A stretch of DNA of 64,000 bases, taken from contig NZ_JBPJAQ010000003.1 in assembly GCF_051172195.1 (NCBI RefSeq), forward strand, positions 558,001-622,000, written 5' to 3'. The DNA comes from Paludibaculum fermentans_A. GTDB lineage: Bacteria > Acidobacteriota > Terriglobia > Bryobacterales > Bryobacteraceae. A model generated the notes under the pieces. It was not told the origin of the DNA and did no database searches. It was given only the letters and a program-made list of their open reading frames with translations. The position numbers and the translations under genes are program-made. Within the stretch, counting starts at the first letter, position 1. Every line of letters starts with the position of its first letter. Shown here one piece after another: positions 36,376-44,625 of the stretch.

Positions 36376-37347
36376 TTAACCCGCATGTACGAATTGGTGC
36401 ACGCGGCGAAAGTACTTCTGGGCGCGGGTGACATCCCGGATGATCTGGGCGCGCAGCGCGTCGGCGGAATCGAACTTGCGCTCCGCCCGCAGGCGGAACA
36501 GGAATTCGAGTTTGATGCGGGCTGGGGCAAACTCGACGAACGGCCCGAATAGGAATGTTTCGATGGTCAGGTGCCGGCCGTCGAAGGTGGGGCGGTAGCC
36601 GATGTTGGTGACGGAGTCCCAGCGGCGGCCGGAGTCCGGATCGGTCGTCCGGGTGATGTAGACGCCGTCGGCGGGCAGGGCCGAGGTCGAGTCTTCCAGC
36701 GAGCTGGTTTGGAGGTTCAGGGTGGGGACCGTCTGTTTGGAGCCGCGGCCGTCGCCTGGCACGACGGAGCCGGTGATGGAGTAAGGGCGCTCCAACAGGC
36801 GGTTGGCCTTGCCGATGTTTCCGGCGGCGAGCAGGCGGCGGATCTCACTCGACGAGACCGGGATGCCGCGCAGGGTGAGCAGGGGCACAATCTCGGTGCG
36901 CAGGCCGGGGCAGCGGCGCAGATCTTCGATGGTGCCGGACTGCTTGCGGCCGAAGTGGAAGTTGTTGCCGACGATCACCGCGCGGGCGCCCAGGATTTCG
37001 AGGAGAACGCGCTGCAGGAACTCATCCGGGGTGAGGTTGGCCAACTGGCGGTCGAAGGGCAGGATGAGCACCTGCTGGATGCCGTCGGCGGCCATCAGGG
37101 CGCAGCGTTCATCGGGTGTGGTGAGCAGGCGCGGCGCGCGCTCCGGCGCCACGATGGTGGTGGGATGTGGATGGAAGGTGATGGCCGACGGTTTCACGTC
37201 GAGCTCGGCGGCGGTGGTGAGGGTACGGCGCATCAATTCGCGATGGCCGGCATGCACGCCGTCGAAGTTGCCGATGGTGACGGCGGAAGGCGCAAAACCG
37301 TGGCGCGCTTCGTCTAGACCGCGAAAGATGCGGATGGGCGTCGTCAT
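36376..37347 (-). CDS. ribF: Bifunctional riboflavin kinase/FAD synthetase
   Basis: 323 residues. The N-terminal adenylyltransferase domain has VTIGNFDGVHAGHRELM and the SSSEIRRLLAAGNIGKANRLL motif. The C-terminal flavokinase domain has ITGSVVPGDGRGSKQTVPTLNLQ and the GVYITRT and NIGYRPTFDG segments. It phosphorylates riboflavin to FMN and adenylates FMN to FAD. Length and domain order are normal for the family. It starts 10 bases after the MBL hydrolase stop and ends 15 bases before the esterase start, so it is within one operon. Confidence 0.95.
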   Translation of the reverse strand: MTTPIRIFRGLDEARHGFAPSAVTIGNFDGVHAGHRELMRRTLTTAAELDVKPSAITFHPHPTTIVAPERAPRLLTTPDERCALMAADGIQQVLILPFDRQLANLTPDEFLQRVLLEILGARAVIVGNNFHFGRKQSGTIEDLRRCPGLRTEIVPLLTLRGIPVSSSEIRRLLAAGNIGKANRLLERPYSITGSVVPGDGRGSKQTVPTLNLQTSSLEDSTSALPADGVYITRTTDPDSGRRWDSVTNIGYRPTFDGRHLTIETFLFGPFVEFAPARIKLEFLFRLRAERKFDSADALRAQIIRDVTRAQKYFRRVHQFVHAG

Positions 37348-37357
37348 GAGTGTGGGT

Positions 37358-38146
37358 TCAGGCTTCTACTGCAATTTGCAGGCCGTCGTAGGCAAGGTAG
37401 ACGTTCTCGGGCAGCAGTTCCTGCGCTCGCGCATGCAGCAGGTCATGCGAGATGTGCGTGAAGTAGGTCGTTTTCGGCTTCAGGCGGGCCACCGTCTTCA
37501 GGCTTTGGTCGACGGTGGAATGCGTGGGGTGCGGCTTGTAGCGCAGCGCGTCCAGGAACAGAACATCCAGCCCTTCCAGCAGGGCCATCGACTCCTCCGG
37601 GATCTCGCTGTGGTCGGTGAGATACGCGGTGCGGCCAAAGCGGTAGCCGTGGCACTCGCCGCTGCCGTGTTTCACCGGGATGGGGATGAACTCGATTCCG
37701 TCGACGAGAATGGGCGTGCCGTCGAAAACACGCGGCTCAATCTTGGGCCGCGACGATTCGGTGGGGCCGTCGTGGAAGATATAGCTGAAGATGCGGCGGA
37801 TGACCTCCATGGTGAACGGCGATGCATGGATGGGAATGGGCTCGCGCTGGCGGTAGTTGAAGGGGCGCAGGTCATCGAGGCCAAGAATATGATCGGCGTG
37901 CGGATGCGTGTAGAGCACCGCGTCGAGCCGCTCCAGCCGATGCGTGAGCGCCTGTTGTCGAAAGTCGGGGCCGGTGTCGATGAGGACGACGCGCTGGTCC
38001 CAGCGGATGCACACGGAGGGCCGCAGGCGCGTGTCGCGCGGATCAGTGGACGTGCAGACTTTGCAGCCGCAGCCGATGGTGGGCACGCCCACGCTGGTGC
38101 CGGAGCCGAGGACGGTGAGGGTGAGACTGCGAGGGGCCTCAGCCAT
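37358..38146 (-). CDS. MBL-fold metal-dependent hydrolase (PhnP-like)
   Basis: 262 residues. It begins LTVLGSGTSVGVPTIGCGC and has the metal motif YTHPHADHILGLDDLR. A second His-Gly-Ser-Gly stretch is in VKHGSGECHGYRFGR, with AYLTDHSEIPEES and a C-terminal YFTHISHDLLH. This set is typical of PhnP/RNase Z-like phosphodiesterases acting on cyclic phosphates or nucleotides. The Cys residues near the N-terminus (GCGCKVC) resemble the PhnP structural zinc site. Its start overlaps the end of the DUF1844 gene by 8 bases, so the two are translationally coupled. It is cytoplasmic. The substrate is not established. Confidence 0.85.
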   Translation of the reverse strand: MAEAPRSLTLTVLGSGTSVGVPTIGCGCKVCTSTDPRDTRLRPSVCIRWDQRVVLIDTGPDFRQQALTHRLERLDAVLYTHPHADHILGLDDLRPFNYRQREPIPIHASPFTMEVIRRIFSYIFHDGPTESSRPKIEPRVFDGTPILVDGIEFIPIPVKHGSGECHGYRFGRTAYLTDHSEIPEESMALLEGLDVLFLDALRYKPHPTHSTVDQSLKTVARLKPKTTYFTHISHDLLHARAQELLPENVYLAYDGLQIAVEA

Positions 38147-38432
38147 TGGCCGGGGCTTCCGCCGCTTTGGCCGCTTCCGCCGCCTTTTTGCCTTCCGCCT
38201 CGAATGCCTGCAAGTACCGGAACCGCAGCTCTGTCACCGAGTTGTCGAGGTTGCGCTGCTCCTCGAGCGACAGGTTGCCCTTGGTCTTCTCCTGGAGCAT
38301 CGCAAGAAGGTCGATCATCTTACGCGCCATGGGGAGCTGGACTTCGGCCGGCTGGTCGCCGCGCGGGTAGAGGCCGAGCTGCATTTCCGCGTCGGCACGG
38401 AGGGACAGAACGAGAAAGTCGAAATCGCTCAT
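38139..38432 (-). CDS. DUF1844 domain protein
   Basis: 97 residues. The DUF1844 signature is clear: FLVLSLRADAEMQLGL, then QLPMARKMIDLLAMLQEKTKGNLSLEEQRNLDNSVTELRFRYLQA. The C-terminal tail is Ala/Lys/Glu-rich (KKAAEAAKAAEAPANG). The function of the family is unknown. It is the first gene of a four-gene minus-strand operon and overlaps the MBL hydrolase gene by 8 bases. It is divergent from padR, so the 102-base gap holds both promoters. Confidence 0.88.
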   Translation of the reverse strand: MSDFDFLVLSLRADAEMQLGLYPRGDQPAEVQLPMARKMIDLLAMLQEKTKGNLSLEEQRNLDNSVTELRFRYLQAFEAEGKKAAEAAKAAEAPANG

Positions 38433-38497
38433 CGCTCTTCATTGTACGGAGAAGGCGCCGGAAAAATGAAGTGGCGAAAGGTTTACAGCCTCTCGGG

Positions 38498-38536
38498 TTG
38501 ACATCCGACCCAAGCCGGCCAATACTGATGTCGGAT
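38498..38536 (+). promoter_or_regulatory. padR promoter with inverted half-sites; near-leaderless start
   Basis: TTGACA (38498-38503), 17 bases, AATACT (38521-38526). The padR ATG begins at 38535, only 8 bases after the -10, so the transcript should be leaderless or nearly so. ATCCGAC (38503-38509) and GTCGGAT (38530-38536) are inverted copies flanking the -10 and touching the start codon, a natural PadR self-repression site. Confidence 0.6.
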
Positions 38537-38894
38537 GCCTACCCAAAAGCCCGATGACGATCGCATCGCCCTGCTGCAGGGCACGCTCGACCTGCTGATT
38601 CTGAGAATGCTGGTGTTTGGCCCGCGGCACGGCCAGGGCATTGCGCGGCATATCCAGCAGACGTCGGAGGACACGTTCCTGGTGGATCACGGCTCGTTGT
38701 ACCTGGCGCTGCAGCGGCTGGAGGACAAGGGCTGGATCAGTGCGGAGTGGGGCGTCTCGGACAACAACCGCAAGGCACGCTTCTACTCGCTCACGGACGA
38801 AGGGCGGGCGCAATTGGCCGTGAAGGCCGGCCAGTGGCGGCGGCTGGCGCGCGCGATCGGGCTGATTCTGGGACCGGAAGAGCAGGAGGCATAG
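38535..38894 (+). CDS. PadR-family transcriptional regulator
   Basis: 119 residues. The winged-helix core reads QGTLDLLILRMLVFGPRHGQGIARHIQQTSEDTFLVDHGSLYLALQRLEDKGWISAEWG. A C-terminal dimerisation helix ends WRRLARAIGLILG. It matches the short acidobacterial PadR group found next to ADOP permeases. It probably represses itself and the permease gene that begins 6 bases after its stop. The effector is unknown. Confidence 0.92.
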   Translation: MPTQKPDDDRIALLQGTLDLLILRMLVFGPRHGQGIARHIQQTSEDTFLVDHGSLYLALQRLEDKGWISAEWGVSDNNRKARFYSLTDEGRAQLAVKAGQWRRLARAIGLILGPEEQEA

Positions 38895-38900
38895 ACGGCC

Positions 38901-41531
38901 ATGTTCTGGCGGCGCAAACGGAGTGTGAACGACTTTCAGGAAGAGATCCGGGCGCACCTGGAGCTCGAGGCGGAGGCTTTGAAGCAGGAGGGGCTATCCG
39001 AAAGGGAGGCCCGGCTGGCGGCGAAGAAAGCCTTCGGCAACGTGCTGGGCGCTGAGGAGCGGTTCTATGAGAAGAACCGGCTGCGCTGGCTGGACGAATT
39101 CGCGCAGGACGTGCGGCACGGGTTTCGCATGATGCGGAAGGCTCCGGGGTTCACGGCCGCTGTCGTGGCCACACTCGCGTTGGGCATGGGTGCGAACACG
39201 GCGATCTTCAGCCTGATCGATGCCGTACTGTTGCGGGCATTGCCGGTACAGGCGCCGGAGCAGTTGGTGTTTCTGGCAGCCGCAGGTCCCAGGGGCCGGG
39301 GCCCCGCACCGCCGTATCCATGCTTCGAGCGCTTCCAGACGCAGACGAAGTCGTATGCGGGCATGGCGGCGTTCACGAACACCGATGTGGGGATCCGTTT
39401 CGAAGGGCCCATCGAGCAGGTGGATGCGGCGCGGGTCTCCGGGGACTACTTCCGGGTGCTTGGGGTTAAGCCGGCGGCGGGCCGGCTGCTGACTCCGGAG
39501 GACGCCAAGCTGGATCCGCCGGTGGCGGTGATCAGCTACGACTTCTGGCAGCGCCGATTTGGTGGCAGTCCAAGCGCGATTGGGCACACCTTCAAGTGGG
39601 ACGGCGTGATGGGCGGGCAGTTGTTCACGATTGTCGGCGTAACCGCTCCGGAGTTCCATGGCCTGCTGCCGGGCCGCACCGACGACCTCACGATTCCCAT
39701 GTCATTGAATGACGACATGCGGAAGGACACAGGTTCCTGGTGGTTCAGTGCGGTGGCACGGCTGAAGCCGGGGGTGAATCCGGAGGTGGCGCGCCAGGAA
39801 ACAGACCGCCTCTTCCAAACATTCATGGATGAGTTCCCCGTTCCTGAGGAAGTGCGGCGCAACCAGTTTCACCACATCGAACTGGCGCCTGCCTCGCAAG
39901 GCCTGGACGAATTGCGGCGGCGCTTCTCGAAGCCGTTGTGGGCGCTGATGATCGTGGTGGGCCTGGTGCTGTTGATCGCGTGCGCCAACATCACGAATCT
40001 GCTGCTGGCCCGCTCGGCCCAGCGGGCGCGTGAGTTCGCGCTGCGGGTGGCGATCGGCGCTGGCCGCGGACGGCTGTTCCGGCAGTTGCTGACAGAGACG
40101 GGCCTGTTGTTCGCCGCGGGCGCGGCCTCCGGACTGCTGGTGGCGATGTGGGCGGTACGCGGGCTCACCTCATTCTTCGCGGGCGGCGCGCGGCCCATCC
40201 GGTTCGAAGTGCATTGGGATTGGCGCGTGCTGGGCTTCACGGTGGGCGCTTCGCTGTTGGCCTCGCTGCTGTTTGGCGCGGCGCCGATGTTGCATGCGCT
40301 ACGCTCCGATCCGAACAGTGCGATGAAGGACGGCGGGCGTTCGACGATGTCGCGCGGAGGCGGCCGGCTGGGTCAGTTGCTGGTGGCCTTCCAGGTGGCG
40401 TTGTCGCTGATTCTGCTGGTGGGCGCGACCCTGTTCCTGCGCACACTGCAGAACCTCCACGAGCAGGATCTGGGCTTCCAGGTCAACAAGGTGGCGCTGG
40501 TGGGCGTGCATCTGCCGCATGACTCCTATCCGGAGGTGGAGAACCGAACCGCGTTGTGGGACCGGCTGCTGCCGGAGGTGCGGTCGTTGCCGGGCGTGGT
40601 GGCGGCGGCGCTGTCGTCCATGACGCCGCTGGATGGGAACGGAAGAGGGGTCGGGTTCGATGCTCCGGGCTTCCAGTCGGAGTCGCGCGAAGCACACAGC
40701 ATCGGATTGATCACGGCCAGCGACGGGTACTTCCGGACCCTGGGCATCGCACTGCTGCGCGGGCGGGACTTCACTGATCGAGACCGGGCCGGCACGCCCT
40801 ACGTTGGGTTGATCAACGAGAGTGCGCGCAAGCACTTCTTCGGCGACAAGGATCCCATCGGGACGGATGTCGTGATGAACAAGCGGACGCTGCGGATCAT
40901 CGGCGTAGTGGCCGATGTGATGCAGGAGGATTTGCGCAAGCCGCCGCGGCGGTTCCTGTATATCTCCCTCCGGCAGCCGATGGACATGGGGGCGCGACAG
41001 ACGTTGAGCATTCGCACGGCGGGGGATCCCGAAGCGGTGCTGCCCTCGGTGCTGGCTCGATTGCGCGGCCTGGGCCCGGATGTGCACCTGCTGCGCAGCG
41101 GCACGCTGGCGCGGCAGATGGATGAGTCGTTGATCCAGGAGCGGCTGATCTCCACACTGGCCACGGCGTTTGGCCTGCTGGCGCTGGTGCTTTCGGCTGT
41201 GGGCCTGTACGGCGTGCTGTCGTATTCCGTGGCTCGCAAGACTCCGGAAATCGGTGTACGGATGGCGTTGGGCGCGATGCCGGGGCAGGTGGCCTGGTCG
41301 ATTCTCCGCAAGACCCTGGGGGTAATCGCCCTGGGCCTGGCCGTGGGGATCCCGGTGTCCGTGCTGGTGTCGCACGCGGCGTCGTCGATGTTATTCGGCG
41401 TAACGCCGGCGGACGGGTTGTCGCAACTGATTGCAGCCGCGTTGTTGGGCGCGGTGGCGCTGGCGGCGGGTTATCTGCCGGCGCGGCGGGCGGGCCGCGT
41501 GGATCCGCTCACGGCATTGCGGCACGAGTAG
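38901..41531 (+). CDS. ADOP-family ABC transporter permease (MacB/FtsX type)
   Basis: 876 residues. An N-terminal soluble segment (VNDFQEEIRAHLELEAEALKQEGLSEREARLAAKKAFGN) is the mark of the acidobacterial duplicated-permease (ADOP) group. TM1 is near GFTAAVVATLALGMGANTAIFSLIDAVLL. A MacB periplasmic core follows, then FtsX helices in two sets (LWALMIVVGLVLLIACANITNLLLARS; LISTLATAFGLLALVLSAVGLYGVLSYSV) and a final YLPARRAGRVDPLTALRHE. No ATPase gene adjoins. It likely exports a peptide, lipid or drug, or transmits force as MacB does. It is in an operon with padR and converges on the PIG-L gene with 4 bases between stops. Confidence 0.9.
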   Translation: MFWRRKRSVNDFQEEIRAHLELEAEALKQEGLSEREARLAAKKAFGNVLGAEERFYEKNRLRWLDEFAQDVRHGFRMMRKAPGFTAAVVATLALGMGANTAIFSLIDAVLLRALPVQAPEQLVFLAAAGPRGRGPAPPYPCFERFQTQTKSYAGMAAFTNTDVGIRFEGPIEQVDAARVSGDYFRVLGVKPAAGRLLTPEDAKLDPPVAVISYDFWQRRFGGSPSAIGHTFKWDGVMGGQLFTIVGVTAPEFHGLLPGRTDDLTIPMSLNDDMRKDTGSWWFSAVARLKPGVNPEVARQETDRLFQTFMDEFPVPEEVRRNQFHHIELAPASQGLDELRRRFSKPLWALMIVVGLVLLIACANITNLLLARSAQRAREFALRVAIGAGRGRLFRQLLTETGLLFAAGAASGLLVAMWAVRGLTSFFAGGARPIRFEVHWDWRVLGFTVGASLLASLLFGAAPMLHALRSDPNSAMKDGGRSTMSRGGGRLGQLLVAFQVALSLILLVGATLFLRTLQNLHEQDLGFQVNKVALVGVHLPHDSYPEVENRTALWDRLLPEVRSLPGVVAAALSSMTPLDGNGRGVGFDAPGFQSESREAHSIGLITASDGYFRTLGIALLRGRDFTDRDRAGTPYVGLINESARKHFFGDKDPIGTDVVMNKRTLRIIGVVADVMQEDLRKPPRRFLYISLRQPMDMGARQTLSIRTAGDPEAVLPSVLARLRGLGPDVHLLRSGTLARQMDESLIQERLISTLATAFGLLALVLSAVGLYGVLSYSVARKTPEIGVRMALGAMPGQVAWSILRKTLGVIALGLAVGIPVSVLVSHAASSMLFGVTPADGLSQLIAAALLGAVALAAGYLPARRAGRVDPLTALRHE

Positions 41532-41535
41532 CGGG

Positions 41536-42228
41536 CTAGCTGAAGAGTTTCACTGGCCGCTGATCGTAGGCCTTGAGCGCTTCGGCATAACGGACGCCGC
41601 AGGTGGCTCCGCGATAGGCGGCAATGGCGGTTTTGAGTTCTACGGCGGAATCGCGCTGAGCCGGGTCATAAGGCTGATTGCGCATCACCGCCATCAGTTT
41701 GGCCAGCCAGGCGCTGGCGGCGGGCCATTCCGCTGTGACATCGACGAACGTGTCGGGCTCAAAGCCGCGCGTATGGCGCGGGCCGTTGTCGTAGTAGTAG
41801 ATCTGGCGCGGCGCCACGGCGTCGGTGCGGCCCAGGATCTGGTTCGCGTTCTTCACGGCGATTTCACACAGCGGGGAAGCCACGCGATGGTCGTCATGCG
41901 TATCGCTGTGCCAGAGCATGATGGCCATGTCCGGCTTCACGTCCGCCACCAGTTCAGCCACCTTCTGTTTGGCGGGTGTGGTGACGTCGAACATATGGGA
42001 TGAGAAGTCGAGGAAGCGCATCTCGGCGCCATAGTGGTGGGCGAGCTGCTTCGAGCCGTCGACGAGTGCCTGCTCGCGGCCCTTCACCGGGGCCCAGTTC
42101 GTATAGTCGCCGATGAGGGCGGCGATCACTACGCGCCAGCCCTGCTGAACCGCCTGGAGCATGATGCCGGGCACTCCGAAGACACAATCGTCATAGTGGG
42201 CCCCCATGGCCAGCAGCGTCTTGGGCAT
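41536..42228 (-). CDS. PIG-L/LmbE-family deacetylase with variant metal motif
   Basis: 230 residues. The family usually begins AHPDDE; here it is GAHYDDCVFG (residues 9-18), so the Pro and the Glu are replaced by Tyr and Cys. The second motif DTHDDHRVAS is intact. The fold therefore matches N-acetylglucosaminyl deacetylases such as LmbE, MshB and BshB, which are zinc-dependent. His11, Asp14 and the later His remain available for metal. It should remove an N-acetyl from a sugar conjugate in the cytoplasm. It stands alone on the minus strand with 200 bases to the next gene and no pathway context. Confidence 0.8.
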   Translation of the reverse strand: MPKTLLAMGAHYDDCVFGVPGIMLQAVQQGWRVVIAALIGDYTNWAPVKGREQALVDGSKQLAHHYGAEMRFLDFSSHMFDVTTPAKQKVAELVADVKPDMAIMLWHSDTHDDHRVASPLCEIAVKNANQILGRTDAVAPRQIYYYDNGPRHTRGFEPDTFVDVTAEWPAASAWLAKLMAVMRNQPYDPAQRDSAVELKTAIAAYRGATCGVRYAEALKAYDQRPVKLFS

Positions 42229-42429
42229 TGGAGATTATGCTAACGCAGAACGGCGGACTGGCGCGCCGGCCGTGGTGAGGTTTGATGCATTGGCGAGGTG
42301 GGCGAGGTGGCGTGGAGAGATTAGTTCCCAATACGCGGAGAAATTGTTGCAATAGGCCCTGAATCTCGATATCCGCGCCGGCGACGCTTTGACGGTGAGG
42401 AGGAGCGGTTCATCCGTTGCGCCACCCGC
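42229..42429. other. Gap without gene
   Basis: 201 bases between PIG-L and the sulfite-oxidase-like gene. It contains a short direct repeat of gcgaggtgg near 42292-42315. I see no ORF, promoter or terminator that I would defend. Confidence 0.5.
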
Positions 42430-43830
42430 TCAGCGCACCACGATGTGCAAGGGCCGGAGTGCGTTGTTGCAGTAGCCGAAATGATTCCATTCCGGCGATT
42501 CCGGCTGCATCCGGCCCTCCAGATCGGTGGCCTTGGCGCGGATGACGCAGTTGCCGGGCGCATCCACGCGAGTGAGCAGTTCCCACCATTGCCAGCTATG
42601 CCGTTTCCGGTCTCCGAGCAGCCGGGCCTCGTGCCAGGGTCCATCGTCAATTTTGACCTTCACTGAGGCGATGGGCGCCGCGCCGGACCATGCGACACCG
42701 CGTACGACGAGTTCGCCACGCTCGACGAGTGCGTGCGGGGCAGGTTCGGTGATGATGCTGCGTACGCGCTGCAGCCGGAGCGGTTCCCTCTCCACGCGTC
42801 CGTCGACCTCACGATCAATGTAGTAGCGTTCTGTCTGGTAGAAGGCTTCGAACGGCCGGTCGATGACTTCAATTTCCGTCAGCCATTTGACCGACGCGAC
42901 GGCGTACCAACTGGGCACGATGACACGCAACGGAAAGCCATGCTGCAGGGGCAGCGCCTCGCCGTTCATGGCGTAGGCGAGCAGGGCTTCGGAGAAGCGA
43001 GCCTCGTCGAGGCTCAGGCTGCGTTCGAAGAAGACCGGATCGGTGTGGTCTTCCACCAGGCCGCTGTCGGCTCCGCGGAAGACGATGTGCTGTGCATTGG
43101 GCCGCACACCGGCGCGGTGGAGCACCTCCAGCAGCGGAACTCCGGTCCATTCCGCGGTGCTGACGGCGCCGAGATTCCATTGCTCGCCGCTGGTCCTGGG
43201 CTCCAACGTGGATCGGCCGTTGCCGGCGCATTCCAAGGTCACCAGCTTCGACTGGGAAGGCAAGTTGGCGATATCGCGCCAGGAGAGGCTGAGCGGATTG
43301 TCCACCAGGCCGTGCACGCGGAGCCGCCAATCTTCCCTGTTGAGTTTTGGAATCTGAAAGTGGTTGCGGATGTAGAACCGCGCGTTCGGCATCACGACGC
43401 CGCCGATGAGGTCGGGGATGGAGATCTCGCCATTCAGGGGATGAGCACGGTGGACCAGCAGGCCGTCCTCGATCGCCTGCTGGCAGGCCTCTTCCGGATC
43501 GAGCGCGGGCATTGCCTGATCCTCGGGCTGATCCCCGGCTCCACAACCGCCCCGGGAGACCACGCCGGCACAGGTGGAGGCCGGATAGACATCCAGGCTG
43601 CCGGCCAGGGCGAAGGGCGCCATGAAGTCGAGAACAAGATCCAGGGCAGCCGCTTCGACAATCATGTAGACGGTGTGCTCGCCGCGCACCACGGCCTCTG
43701 CCTGTATGGTGATGCCATGTTTTCGCACATTGGGGCGGCTGAGGTGATTGAGGAGGTTGGCTCCGTGATAAGGATCGGCCGCGGGGCAGCTTTCGGGATC
43801 GTGCTGGTGTCGAACGATGAAGAGAGGCAT
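42430..43830 (-). CDS. Sulfite-oxidase-family molybdenum enzyme with extra N-terminal domain
   Basis: 466 residues. From about residue 110 it is a sulfite-oxidase-type molybdopterin protein, with the Mo-ligand Cys201 in LVTLECAGNGRS. Further motifs are WTGVPLLEVL, YAMNGEALPLQHGFPLRVIVPSWYAVASVKWLTEI, and a C-terminal Ig-like dimer domain (VRGVAWSGAAPIASVKV). The first 95 residues (MPLFIVRHQHDPESCP onward) form a separate small alpha/beta unit I do not see in standard sulfite oxidases. They resemble a ferredoxin-like or DUF3303-like fold. There is no signal peptide. It probably oxidises sulfite to sulfate or acts on another S/N oxide. Downstream of peroxiredoxin and persulfide dioxygenase, it fits a sulfur-detoxification cluster. 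Confidence 0.82.
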   Translation of the reverse strand: MPLFIVRHQHDPESCPAADPYHGANLLNHLSRPNVRKHGITIQAEAVVRGEHTVYMIVEAAALDLVLDFMAPFALAGSLDVYPASTCAGVVSRGGCGAGDQPEDQAMPALDPEEACQQAIEDGLLVHRAHPLNGEISIPDLIGGVVMPNARFYIRNHFQIPKLNREDWRLRVHGLVDNPLSLSWRDIANLPSQSKLVTLECAGNGRSTLEPRTSGEQWNLGAVSTAEWTGVPLLEVLHRAGVRPNAQHIVFRGADSGLVEDHTDPVFFERSLSLDEARFSEALLAYAMNGEALPLQHGFPLRVIVPSWYAVASVKWLTEIEVIDRPFEAFYQTERYYIDREVDGRVEREPLRLQRVRSIITEPAPHALVERGELVVRGVAWSGAAPIASVKVKIDDGPWHEARLLGDRKRHSWQWWELLTRVDAPGNCVIRAKATDLEGRMQPESPEWNHFGYCNNALRPLHIVVR

Positions 43831-43924
43831 AGGCTTTCACACCGGGCAGACAGGAAGGGGCCGTTGCGCCGCCGCCCCGCGCAATGCGGCTGGGGAGGAA
43901 ACGGAAGCGGCCCTTCCCTGGTCG

Positions 43925-44584
43925 TTACTCCGGCTGGGGCACGATCCGCAGATAAGGCTTGATCGTCTTCCAGCCGTTGGGGTACTTCTGTTTGGCTTCC
44001 TCGTCGGACACCGCGGGCACGATGATCACGTCCTCGCCCTGCTTCCAGTTCACCGGGGTGGCCACTTTATGGGCCGAAGTGAGCTGCATGGAGTCCAATA
44101 CTCGCAGCACCTCGTCAAAGTTGCGGCCAGTGGTCATCGGGTAGATGAGCATCAGCTTGATCTTCTTGTCGGGGCCGACGATGAAGACGGTACGCACGGT
44201 TGCGTTATTGGCTGCTGTGCGGCCCTCCGAGGTGGTGCCGGCCTCGGCGGGCAGCATGTCGTAAAGCTTCGCCACGCTGAGTTCGGGGTCTCCGATCATC
44301 GGGTAGTTCACGGCGTAACCCTGCGTCTCTTCGATGTCGGCGGCCCACTTGCCGTGATTGGTGACGGGGTCGACACTCAAACCGATGACTTTGCAATTGC
44401 GCTTTTCAAACTCGGGCTGCAGGCGGGCTACATAACCGAGTTCCGTGGTGCAGACCGGGGTGAAATCCTTGGGGTGGGAGAACAGGATGGCCCATCCATT
44501 CCCAATCCATTCGTGGAAGTTGATGGGGCCCTGTGTCGTCTCCGCGGTGAAATTTGGGGCTTCATCATTGATTCGCAGGCTCAT
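43925..44584 (-). CDS. 1-Cys peroxiredoxin (Prx6 family)
   Basis: 219 residues. The peroxidatic Cys45 is in HPKDFTPVCTTELG with the Prx6-type His at 37. No resolving Cys is evident. A long C-terminal dimerisation part follows, ending AVSDEEAKQKYPNGWKTIKPYLRIVPQPE. It reduces H2O2 and organic peroxides in the cytoplasm. It starts 41 bases downstream of the persulfide dioxygenase stop. 94 bases later comes the sulfite-oxidase-like gene, the gap having a weak GGAAGGGGCCG/CGGCCCTTCC hairpin. Reactive sulfur and peroxide are often handled together, consistent with the neighbours. Confidence 0.93.
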   Translation of the reverse strand: MSLRINDEAPNFTAETTQGPINFHEWIGNGWAILFSHPKDFTPVCTTELGYVARLQPEFEKRNCKVIGLSVDPVTNHGKWAADIEETQGYAVNYPMIGDPELSVAKLYDMLPAEAGTTSEGRTAANNATVRTVFIVGPDKKIKLMLIYPMTTGRNFDEVLRVLDSMQLTSAHKVATPVNWKQGEDVIIVPAVSDEEAKQKYPNGWKTIKPYLRIVPQPE

Positions 44585-44625
44585 TGTTTTCTCCAGTTTC
44601 GATTCGAAGTCCGTGATGTGGGAGG

